NCBI GenBank assembly: GCA_031382085.1
Contig: JANMYM010000012.1
Coordinates: 62,001 to 126,000 of the forward strand
Direction of reading: 5' to 3'
Length of the DNA stretch: 64,000 nucleotides
Source of the DNA: UBA964 sp031382085
GTDB taxonomy: Bacteria; Pseudomonadota; Gammaproteobacteria; Steroidobacterales; Steroidobacteraceae
A program made the position numbers and the translations under genes. Shown piece by piece: positions 1 to 7,179 of this stretch. Position 1 is the first letter of the stretch; each line of letters opens with the position of its first letter. The notes beneath the pieces are model-generated. The model was not told the DNA's origin. It was given only the letters and a program-made list of their open reading frames with translations, and did no database searches.

Positions 1-848
1 CCCGCGAAATCTATCTGTCGCTGACGCTCAATCGCGAGAAGAGCCGCATCGCCGTGATTGCGTCGGCGGCTGGCGGCATGGATATCGAGGAAGTCGCCGC
101 CAAAGAGCCCGAAAAGATTGTCACGGCCAACGTGCATCCGGCGGCGGGCCTGCAGCCCTATCAGTGCCGACGCCTGGCATTTTCGTTAGGTTTCAAGGGT
201 GAGCAGATCGCAGCATTTCAGAAAATAGCGCTGGCCCTGTACCGGCTGGTGCTGGAACGCGACGCGAGTCTCGTGGAAGTGAATCCGCTGATCGTCACCG
301 ACAGCGGCGCGCTGATAGCGCTGGACGGCAAGATCAACATCGATGCTAACGCGGTATTCCGCCAGCCCGAGATGGCGAAGTATCGCGATCCCAGCCAGGA
401 AGACCCGCGCGAGCGCGAGGCCTCGGAACACGATCTTAACTATGTGTCGCTCGATGGCGATATCGCCTGCATGGTCAACGGCGCGGGACTCGCGATGGCG
501 ACCATGGATCTGATCAAGCTGCACGGCGGCTCGCCGGCCAACTTCCTCGATGTCGGTGGCGGCGCCACAGCCGAGCGCGTAACAGCGGCGTTCAACCTGA
601 TCCTGTCTAATCCAAGGGTGAAGGCGATCCTGGTCAATATCTTCGGCGGCATCGTGCGCTGCGACCTGATCGCGGAGGGCGTGATCACGGCGGTGCGCAA
701 TGTCGGTGTTCAAGTGCCAGTGGTGGTCAGACTGGAGGGTACTAACGCGCTCAAAGCGCGCGAATTGTTAGCTAACAGCGGCCTCAAGGTGATCGCGGCG
801 TCCGACCTCACCGATGCGGCGCGCAAGGTCGTGGGAGCGGTGAAATGA
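1..848 (+). CDS. sucC: Succinyl-CoA synthetase beta subunit (5' truncated by window)
   Basis: This is the beta subunit of ADP-forming succinyl-CoA ligase, a TCA-cycle enzyme acting in the cytosol as an alpha2beta2 complex with SucD. The reading frame is already open at base 3, so the N-terminal part of the ATP-grasp domain lies outside the window and about 281 codons are visible. The visible part contains the end of ATP-grasp followed by the ligase-CoA domain, with the family motifs FLDVGGGA and NIFGGIVRCDLIAEG. Its stop overlaps the sucD ATG in an ATGA, which indicates translational coupling. The internal GTG at base 54 is not a start, because homology continues upstream of it (REIYLSLTLNRE). 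The identification is firm. Confidence 0.97.
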   Translation, partial: REIYLSLTLNREKSRIAVIASAAGGMDIEEVAAKEPEKIVTANVHPAAGLQPYQCRRLAFSLGFKGEQIAAFQKIALALYRLVLERDASLVEVNPLIVTDSGALIALDGKINIDANAVFRQPEMAKYRDPSQEDPREREASEHDLNYVSLDGDIACMVNGAGLAMATMDLIKLHGGSPANFLDVGGGATAERVTAAFNLILSNPRVKAILVNIFGGIVRCDLIAEGVITAVRNVGVQVPVVVRLEGTNALKARELLANSGLKVIAASDLTDAARKVVGAVK

Positions 849-1768
849 GCATTCTGGTCAATCGGCAAACGCGCGTGCTGTGCCAGGGCTTCACCGGCAA
901 GCAGGGCACGTTTCATTCCGAGCAATGCATTGCTTACGGCACCAAACTGGTCGGCGGTGTCACGCCGGGCCGTGGCGGCGAAAAACACCTCGGTCTGCCG
1001 GTATTCAACACGATGCACGATGCTGTTAAAGCCACAGGCGCGACTGTTAGCATGATATATGTCCCGGCAGCGTACGCGGCGGATTCGATCCTCGAAGCGG
1101 CGGACAGCGGCATCGAGCTTGTGGTCTGCATCACCGAAGGCATTCCCGTCAACGACATGGTCAAGGTCAAGGCGGCGATCGCCGGCACGGGCGTCAGACT
1201 CATCGGCCCGAACTGCCCCGGCATCATCACGCCCGGGGAATGCAAGATCGGCATCATGCCGGGCTTCATCCACAAGAAGGGCGCGGTCGGTATCGTGTCG
1301 CGCTCCGGCACGCTGACTTATGAGACCGTGTTTCAAACGACTAACAACGGTCTCGGCCAGAGCACCTGCGTCGGTATCGGCGGCGATCCGGTGCGTGGCA
1401 TGAATTTCATCGACGTACTGGAGCTGTTCGAGCGCGATGGCGCGACCGAAGGCATCTGCATGGTCGGCGAAATCGGCGGCAGCGACGAAGAGGCTGCGGC
1501 CGCCTACATCAAGAAGCACGTCAGCAAGCCGGTGGTCGCTTACATCGCGGGTGTTACTGCGCCGGCCGGCAAGCGCATGGGCCATGCCGGCGCGGTGATT
1601 GCGGGCGGCAAGGGCACGGCTGCGGACAAGTTCGCGGCACTCGAGGCCGCGGGCGTGCGTACCGTCAAGTCGCCGGCAGAGCTCGGCGCGGCCATGCTGG
1701 AGCAACTGAAGAAACGCCGCGCGCGCAAACCGGCGGCGCGCAAGCCGACGCCACGCCGCAAGCGCTAG
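845..1768 (+). CDS. sucD: Succinyl-CoA synthetase alpha subunit
   Basis: The alpha subunit carries the CoA-binding Rossmann domain and the histidine that is phosphorylated during catalysis. The CoA-binding domain is N-terminal (CQGFTGKQGTFHSEQ near residue 14). The catalytic histidine lies in MGHAGAVIAGG, about residues 242-252. The protein has 307 residues, longer than the usual ~290, because of a C-terminal tail of about 20 residues rich in Arg, Lys, Ala and Pro after EQLKKRRARKPAAR. Such a tail is not part of the known catalytic fold and its role is unknown. It overlaps sucC by four bases. Confidence 0.97.
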   Translation: MSILVNRQTRVLCQGFTGKQGTFHSEQCIAYGTKLVGGVTPGRGGEKHLGLPVFNTMHDAVKATGATVSMIYVPAAYAADSILEAADSGIELVVCITEGIPVNDMVKVKAAIAGTGVRLIGPNCPGIITPGECKIGIMPGFIHKKGAVGIVSRSGTLTYETVFQTTNNGLGQSTCVGIGGDPVRGMNFIDVLELFERDGATEGICMVGEIGGSDEEAAAAYIKKHVSKPVVAYIAGVTAPAGKRMGHAGAVIAGGKGTAADKFAALEAAGVRTVKSPAELGAAMLEQLKKRRARKPAARKPTPRRKR

Positions 1769-1774
1769 ATCGTT

Positions 1775-3388
1775 TTGCGCATCGCGCTGGCACAGCTCAA
1801 TTTGTTAGTCGGCGATGTCGCCGGCAACGCGCGCCGGATTCGCGATACGGTCGTGCGCGCGCAGCGCGAGCAGGCAGCCGACCTGGTGATCTGCCCGGAG
1901 CTGGCGCTGTCCGGCTATCCGCCCGAGGACCTGCTGTTCCACCGCGGGCTGCGGTACCAGATTGAAAAAGAACTGACGGATTTTGCGACGCAGCCGCTGC
2001 CGGCGGCGCTGTTGTTAGGATTCCCGGAATACGCCGGCGGCCACATCTACAACGCCGCAGCCGTCTTCGACAGCGGTGCCATGATGGCCAGGCATCGCAA
2101 GAACTGCCTGCCGAACTATCGCGTGTTCGATGAGAAACGCTATTTTGAGGCTGGGGACGGCACGACCGTGATCGACCTGCGCGGCGTTCGTCTCGGCGTC
2201 CTGATTTGCGAGGACATCTGGGAACCGGAGCCGGCGCGCGCGGCGCGTGCCGCCGGCGCCGAAGTTCTGCTGGTGCTCAATGCTTCGCCGTTCGAACTGC
2301 GCAAGCAGAAAATGCGCGAGGACATCGTCCGCCAGCGCGTCCTCGATGTGCGGATTCCGGTCATTTACGTCAACCTGGTCGGCGGCCAGGACGAACTGGT
2401 TTTTGACGGCAATTCCTTTGCAATGGACGCCGCGGGCACGGTGATCGCGCGCGCGCCCGCATTCGACGAGGATCTGCAGACTCTCGAGCTAACACGCGGC
2501 GCCGCGGGTGTTGAGCTGCGTGGCGGGCGCATCGCGCCGTTGCTCGACGATACGCCCAGTGTCTACGGTGCGCTGGTGACCGGGGTACGCGACTACGTCG
2601 GCAAACATCGTTTCCCGGGCGTGGTCATGGGATTGTCGGGCGGCATTGACTCCGCGCTGACGCTCGCCATCGCAGTCGATGCGCTCGGCGCAGACAAGGT
2701 GCACGCGGTCATGATGCCCTCGCGCTTCACGGCTGACATCAGCGTCACGGATGCCGAGCTGCAGGCGCGCAGCATGGGTGTGATTTTTTCGAGTATCTCC
2801 ATCGAGGGCATGTTCGAGGCAACAATGGCTGCGCTGCGTGAGGAATTCACCGGGCGCGAGGCCGATACCACCGAAGAGAACATCCAGTCGCGCTGCCGCA
2901 TGCTGATCCTGATGGGCCTGTCTAACAAGACCGGCAAGATGCTGCTGACCACCGGCAACAAATCGGAAATGGCGGTCGGCTATGCAACGCTGTACGGCGA
3001 CATGGCGGGCGGCTTCGCGCCGATCAAGGACTGCAGCAAGATGCTGGTCTACCGGCTAGCGGGGTACCGCAATACCGTAAGTCCCGTGATTCCACAGCGC
3101 GTCATCGATCGACCGCCATCCGCCGAATTGAGCCCGAATCAAAAAGACAGCGATTCCCTGCCCGAGTATCCGGTGCTGGATGCGATTCTCGAGGCCTTTA
3201 TCGAACAAGACCTGTCGGTGGATGAAATCTGCGCGCGCGGTTTTGATCGCGCGACCGTGGGCCACGTGTTAGATATGGTGAAGCGCAATGAATACAAGCG
3301 CCGCCAGGCGCCGCCCGGCGTGCGGGTCAGCCGCAGGGCGTTCGGCCGCGACTGGCGCTATCCGATCACCAACGGCTATCGCCGCTGA
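1775..3388 (+). CDS. nadE: Glutamine-dependent NAD+ synthetase
   Basis: It converts nicotinic acid adenine dinucleotide, ATP and glutamine to NAD+, the last step of NAD biosynthesis. The N-terminal half (about residues 1-250) is a nitrilase-type glutaminase whose Glu, Lys and Cys triad is visible in CPELALSGYPPEDL, RKNCLPNYRVFDE and GVLICEDIW. The C-terminal half is the ATP pyrophosphatase-type synthetase with the P-loop GLSGGIDSALT near residue 286. The 537-residue length fits the fused glutamine-dependent type. The start is a TTG six bases after the sucD stop. No ATG gives the full nitrilase domain, so the TTG start is preferred, although the ribosome site is weak. Confidence 0.95.
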   Translation: MRIALAQLNLLVGDVAGNARRIRDTVVRAQREQAADLVICPELALSGYPPEDLLFHRGLRYQIEKELTDFATQPLPAALLLGFPEYAGGHIYNAAAVFDSGAMMARHRKNCLPNYRVFDEKRYFEAGDGTTVIDLRGVRLGVLICEDIWEPEPARAARAAGAEVLLVLNASPFELRKQKMREDIVRQRVLDVRIPVIYVNLVGGQDELVFDGNSFAMDAAGTVIARAPAFDEDLQTLELTRGAAGVELRGGRIAPLLDDTPSVYGALVTGVRDYVGKHRFPGVVMGLSGGIDSALTLAIAVDALGADKVHAVMMPSRFTADISVTDAELQARSMGVIFSSISIEGMFEATMAALREEFTGREADTTEENIQSRCRMLILMGLSNKTGKMLLTTGNKSEMAVGYATLYGDMAGGFAPIKDCSKMLVYRLAGYRNTVSPVIPQRVIDRPPSAELSPNQKDSDSLPEYPVLDAILEAFIEQDLSVDEICARGFDRATVGHVLDMVKRNEYKRRQAPPGVRVSRRAFGRDWRYPITNGYRR

Positions 3389-3397
3389 CGCGCAGTC

Positions 3398-4216
3398 TTA
3401 GTCGAACGGATTCCACCAGCGGCGTTTCCGGTCTTTGGCCGCGGCCTTCAACTCGGCATCGCCCTGGTAGTTGGCCTGATACACCGCGCGCGCCTGCGTG
3501 GTCAGGGGTTCCAGCCCGAGGCGTTCGTAGCTCTGGATCAGTATCTGCATCGCTTCGCGCACCGCGGGTGCGCCATCGTATTGCTCGATGCAGAGCTTGG
3601 CGCGTTGCGCGGCCGCCACCCAGGCACCGCGCTTGACGTAATAGCGTGCGACATTGAGTTCGTAATCGGCGAGCCGGTTGCGCAGGTAAATCATCCGGCG
3701 ACGCGCATCGTGCGCATACTGGCTCTTGGGAAATTCCTCGGCGACTTTGCGGAACGCGGCAAAGGACTTGCGCGCCGTCTGGGGTGGGCGCTGGTTGAGA
3801 TTCGCCTTGAAAATCTTTTCGAAAAAGTTGGGCGTGCGCTCGAAATCCACCAGTCCCTTGATGTACCAGGCGTAATCGATGCGCGGGTGGGTTGGGTTCT
3901 CGCGGATGAAGGTGTCCGCGGCATCCAACGCCGATTCGCTCTCGCGCGCCTTGTAGTACGCATAGATGACATCGAGGCGGCTTTGTCGCGCCTCGGGCGC
4001 GAACGGAAAGCGCGAGTACAGGGCTTCGTAGAGTCGAATCGAGTTGTTGTAGTCGCCTTCCTTGAGACTTTTCTGGGCGGACTCGTAGATCTTTTCGGGC
4101 GCAGTCTGCGTGATGTCTTTTTCACGGCGGCTGCGGCAGCCTCCCAGAATCAGGGTGCTGGCCAACAGCAGGACCACAGCAAGCCGCAGTGACGGTGAAC
4201 GGAGCGCGAGGATCAT
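3398..4216 (-). CDS. bamD: Outer-membrane assembly lipoprotein BamD
   Basis: BamD is the essential TPR lipoprotein of the BAM complex that inserts beta-barrel proteins into the outer membrane. The product has a signal peptide ending in the lipobox LILGGC, then TPR-type helices (YESAQKSLKEGDYNNSIRLYEALYSRFPFAPEARQ is typical, shown only in part by key words here: KSLKEGDY, SRFPFAP). I chose the internal ATG that begins MILALRSPSL because it gives a normal-length signal peptide. A longer frame begins MQSFPSF, but its extra 24 residues derive from the inverted repeat upstream. The gene is divergent from rluD, as in E. coli (yfiO/rluD). Confidence 0.93.
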   Translation of the reverse strand: MILALRSPSLRLAVVLLLASTLILGGCRSRREKDITQTAPEKIYESAQKSLKEGDYNNSIRLYEALYSRFPFAPEARQSRLDVIYAYYKARESESALDAADTFIRENPTHPRIDYAWYIKGLVDFERTPNFFEKIFKANLNQRPPQTARKSFAAFRKVAEEFPKSQYAHDARRRMIYLRNRLADYELNVARYYVKRGAWVAAAQRAKLCIEQYDGAPAVREAMQILIQSYERLGLEPLTTQARAVYQANYQGDAELKAAAKDRKRRWWNPFD

Positions 4217-4264
4217 GTGAAGCTGTCTTTCGTTGGCACGGCGGGCGTGAAGCCGGGCATTATA

Positions 4265-4566
4265 GCCAAAGCTAGGGAAGCTCTGCACAGGTCACCCGGG
4301 CGCGGCCGAGACGGAATTTTTGTCTGGCGAGGCGCGACGACTGATGTGTATCGAGATACATGAAGGAGGAGTTGAATTGAAGCAGAAATTGCTTTCCATC
4401 GACGAAAATTCCGTCCGGCCCCAAAGGGTTGGGCCGCAAATGACCGGCTACGGCGTTGCTCCCTCCTTACATGGAATTACCATGCTGCGTCGGTCGCGCC
4501 TTGTATCCTGTCATTTGCGGCCTAACGCGCCTCGCGTGACCTGTGCAGAGCTTCCCTGACTTAGGC
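4265..4566. repeat. Intergenic element with nested inverted repeats (bamD/rluD)
   Basis: The gap between the divergent genes is bounded by a 22-bp perfect inverted repeat (4274-4295 and 4536-4557). Imperfect pairing extends it to about 31 bp on each side (4265-4295 / 4536-4566). Inside lie a second pair (about 4303-4323 / 4401-4421, around GACGGAATTTT) and a perfect 13-bp pair (4432-4444 / 4510-4522, GGCCGCAAATGAC). Smaller hairpins occur near 4348 (TGTAT/ATACA) and 4418-4435. The outer arms make both divergent frames begin with the same five residues, MQSFP, which is a by-product of the repeat. It could be a MITE-like insertion or a structured regulatory RNA. No target-site duplication is evident and no protein is credible inside. 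Confidence 0.7.
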
Positions 4567-4596
4567 CCCCCAGTGACTGACGAGTTCCCTGACCTC

Positions 4597-5538
4597 ATGC
4601 AAACACACCAGCTGCAAATGCCGACCGCCGCGGCCGGTACGCGGCTGGATCAGGCGCTGGCGCAGGCTTTGCCGCAGTATTCCCGCTCGCGGCTGCAGGC
4701 CTGGATCCTGGCGGGGCACGTGCTGGTCGACGGGCGTAATCCGCGCCCGCGCGACAAGGTGCTGGGCGGCGAGCAAGTGGTGGTCGAAGCGCACTTTGCG
4801 GCCTCGACCGCCGTGGCCCCCGAGCAACGCCCGGTTGAAGTGGTTTACCGGGACCAGGCGGTGCTGATCGTCAACAAGCCCGCGGGGCTGGTCGTGCATC
4901 CCGGCGCCGGCAACCCGCACGGTACCCTGCAGAACGCTTTGCTGGCGCTGGATCCGGAACTTGCCCGGGTGCCGCGCGCCGGTCTTGTGCACCGGCTTGA
5001 TAAAGATACCAGCGGCCTGCTGCTGGTGGCGCGCACGCCGCAGGTGCATGCAATCCTGGTCGACTTGTTAGCTGAGCGGTCGATCGAACGCGAGTATCTG
5101 GCACTGGTGCATGGCGCCCTGACCGGCGGTGGCAGGGTGGACGCGGCAATTGGCCGGCATCGCACCGATCGGCTGAAAATGGCGGTCCGCGCTGATGGCC
5201 GCGAAGCGATCACGCACTACCGGATCGAGCGCCGCTTCGCCGCGCATACGCTGTTACGCGTCAAGCTCGAGACCGGGCGAACGCACCAGATTCGGGTCCA
5301 CCTGGCGCATATTGGTTATCCAATCGTGGGTGATCAGGCGTACGGTGGGCGCAAGCGCACGCCGGCCGGCGCGAGCCCGCAGTTGTTAGCCGCCTTGGCC
5401 GGATTCCGGCGCCAGGCGCTGCACGCGGCGCGCCTGGCTCTGACGCATCCGGTGACCGGCAAACCCATTGCCGCCGAGGCGCCGTTGCCGGCCGATTTTG
5501 TTAGCTTGCTGGCGGCCCTGGCGAAAGCCACGGCATGA
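4597..5538 (+). CDS. rluD: 23S rRNA pseudouridine synthase RluD
   Basis: RluD makes pseudouridines 1911, 1915 and 1917 in helix 69 of 23S rRNA. An N-terminal S4 RNA-binding domain (RLDQALAQALPQYSRSRLQAWIL) precedes the RsuA/RluA-type catalytic domain. The catalytic aspartate sits in HRLDKDTSGLLLVART and the C-terminal signature is TGRTHQIRVHLAHIGYPIVGD in part (TGRTHQIRVHLA). I prefer the ATG at MQTHQLQM because homologues begin just before the S4 domain. An upstream frame extension from 4543 runs into the inverted repeat. The stop overlaps pgeF in ATGA. Confidence 0.95.
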   Translation: MQTHQLQMPTAAAGTRLDQALAQALPQYSRSRLQAWILAGHVLVDGRNPRPRDKVLGGEQVVVEAHFAASTAVAPEQRPVEVVYRDQAVLIVNKPAGLVVHPGAGNPHGTLQNALLALDPELARVPRAGLVHRLDKDTSGLLLVARTPQVHAILVDLLAERSIEREYLALVHGALTGGGRVDAAIGRHRTDRLKMAVRADGREAITHYRIERRFAAHTLLRVKLETGRTHQIRVHLAHIGYPIVGDQAYGGRKRTPAGASPQLLAALAGFRRQALHAARLALTHPVTGKPIAAEAPLPADFVSLLAALAKATA

Positions 5539-6287
5539 GCGAGCGGTTCTTCGTGCCCGAGTGGCCATTGCCAGCGGGTTTGCGCGCAGCCTTCAGTCTG
5601 CGCACCTGCGGGCGTAGCAACGGCCCCTGGGCGAGCCTCAATCTTGGCATGCAGGTCGGCGATGCGCCGCAGGCCGTGACCGCCAATCGCGCCCTGCTGG
5701 CGCGCGACCTGGCCCTGCCTGCCGAGCCTTTGTGGCTGCACCAGGTCCATGGCACCCGGGTCAGTTCGGTCGAGGAGTGGCAGGCCGGCGCGCAGGGCCG
5801 TGCAGCCGATGCCATCGTCGTTCGTGCGGGTGCCGTGGTCGCGATCCAGGTCGCTGACTGCCTGCCGGTGCTCCTGGCTTCGAAGGACGGCGCCGTTTAT
5901 GGCGCTGCGCACGCCGGCTGGCGCGGGCTGGCGGGCGGCATTCTGGAGCAAACGCTCGCAGCCATGCGCGTAGCGCCGGCCGAGCTCACCGCTTGGCTCG
6001 GCCCCTGCATCCGCAGCGGCGCGTTTGAAGTGGGCGAGGATGTGCGCGCCGCATTCGGTCCGTCCTGTGCCTGGGCTTTTGCTCCTAACAGCAGGGGCCG
6101 GTGGCAGTGCGACCTCGCTGGCATCGCAGCCGCGCGCCTGCGTGCGGCGGGCGTAACCGCGGTGAGCGACTGTGGCATGTGCACCTGCGCGGATTCGCAG
6201 CGGTTTTTTTCGCACCGGCGCGATGCCGCGCGGCTCGGCAGCAGCGGACGCATGGCGGCATTGCTGTGGCGCACTGTATCCTCGTGA
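5535..6287 (+). CDS. pgeF: Peptidoglycan editing factor PgeF (YfiH, multicopper polyphenol oxidase family)
   Basis: PgeF/YfiH proteins have a DUF152 laccase-like fold. In E. coli the protein was linked to removing misincorporated L-Ser from peptidoglycan precursors. The metal-site residues are visible in the motifs LHQVHGTRV, VADCLPVLL, AAHAGWRGLAGG and LGPCIRSGAFEVG. Its length of 250 residues is normal. It is translationally coupled to rluD and the rluD-pgeF-clpB order matches that of E. coli, here interrupted by a ZIP transporter gene. Confidence 0.92.
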   Translation: MSERFFVPEWPLPAGLRAAFSLRTCGRSNGPWASLNLGMQVGDAPQAVTANRALLARDLALPAEPLWLHQVHGTRVSSVEEWQAGAQGRAADAIVVRAGAVVAIQVADCLPVLLASKDGAVYGAAHAGWRGLAGGILEQTLAAMRVAPAELTAWLGPCIRSGAFEVGEDVRAAFGPSCAWAFAPNSRGRWQCDLAGIAAARLRAAGVTAVSDCGMCTCADSQRFFSHRRDAARLGSSGRMAALLWRTVSS

Positions 6288-6295
6288 GCTGATCC

Positions 6296-7108
6296 ATGGA
6301 CAAGCTGATACTCATCCTGCTCGCCACCGGAGGCAGCGGCCTGCTGAGCGCCGCGATTGCCGGACTGTTCCTGTTGTTTCCCGACCGGCTGCGCAGCCGC
6401 AGCCTGCCGCATCTGGTCAGTTTCGCGACCGGCGCCTTGTTAGGTGCGGCGCTGATCGCGCTGGTGCCGCATGCGTTGGCGGGAGCCGATGATGATCGCC
6501 TGCATGCAGTTGGTGCAACGCTGGTTGCCGGCATTGGCCTGTTTTTCATACTGGAAAAATTCCTGCTGTGGCGCCACTGCCATACCGATGATTGCGCAGA
6601 ACACGGCGTAGGGACGCTTAAGACCCCTCAGGAACAGCACCGTCGCGCAACTTCTGGGACGCTGGTGCTGGTGGGGGATTCCATCCACAACGCGCTGGAT
6701 GGTGTGCTGATCGCGGGCGCGGTGCTGGCAGATCCGCACCTCGGCCTGGTCGCGGCGCTGGCAGTTGCCGCGCACGAGATTCCGCAGGAAGTGGGTGATT
6801 TCGCCGTGCTCCTGCATGCGGGCATGTCCCGTGGCAGGGCGCTGTTCTGGAACCTGGCTGTCAGCCTGACCGCCATCATCGGCGGTGTCGCAGGCTATTT
6901 CGCGCTGCGCGAGGCACAGGCCGCATTGCCCTATGTATTGGCGCTGGCCGCGGCCAGCATGTTGTACGTCGCGATGTCGGATCTGATTCCCGGTCTGCAC
7001 CGCCATGTCGATTCGCGCACCAGCCTCGCTCAGGTCTTCTGGATCGCCGCCGGCGTTGGCGTTATTGTCATTGCCGAGCGGGCGGCACACGGTTCGGGGC
7101 TGATCTAA
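6296..7108 (+). CDS. ZIP family divalent metal transporter
   Basis: The 270-residue product is a polytopic inner-membrane protein of the ZIP (ZRT/IRT-like) family that imports zinc, iron or related divalent cations. About eight hydrophobic segments are visible. Both family metal-site motifs are present: HNALDGVLIAG in the fourth segment and HEIPQEVGDF in the fifth. A histidine-containing loop (WRHCHTDDCAEH) lies between segments three and four, as in other ZIPs. It starts eight bases after pgeF and is probably in the same transcription unit. Substrate specificity cannot be read from sequence. Confidence 0.9.
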   Translation: MDKLILILLATGGSGLLSAAIAGLFLLFPDRLRSRSLPHLVSFATGALLGAALIALVPHALAGADDDRLHAVGATLVAGIGLFFILEKFLLWRHCHTDDCAEHGVGTLKTPQEQHRRATSGTLVLVGDSIHNALDGVLIAGAVLADPHLGLVAALAVAAHEIPQEVGDFAVLLHAGMSRGRALFWNLAVSLTAIIGGVAGYFALREAQAALPYVLALAAASMLYVAMSDLIPGLHRHVDSRTSLAQVFWIAAGVGVIVIAERAAHGSGLI

Positions 7109-7179
7109 CGCGTTTTTGGTGAATTCCGGCTGTGTGTGGGCATTGAAACCTCCGCTCCGGGCCTCACATCGGCTGGGAT

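Noticed and set aside
4320..4559. 79-codon frame inside the bamD-rluD gap
   Set aside because: It lies wholly within nested inverted repeats, has no protein-like features and its end is made by the repeat arm.
7143..7169. Possible heat-shock sigma-32 promoter TTGAAA-N13-CCTCACAT before clpB
   Set aside because: The -10 match is poor, and transcription would start only a few bases before the ATG, leaving no ribosome site.
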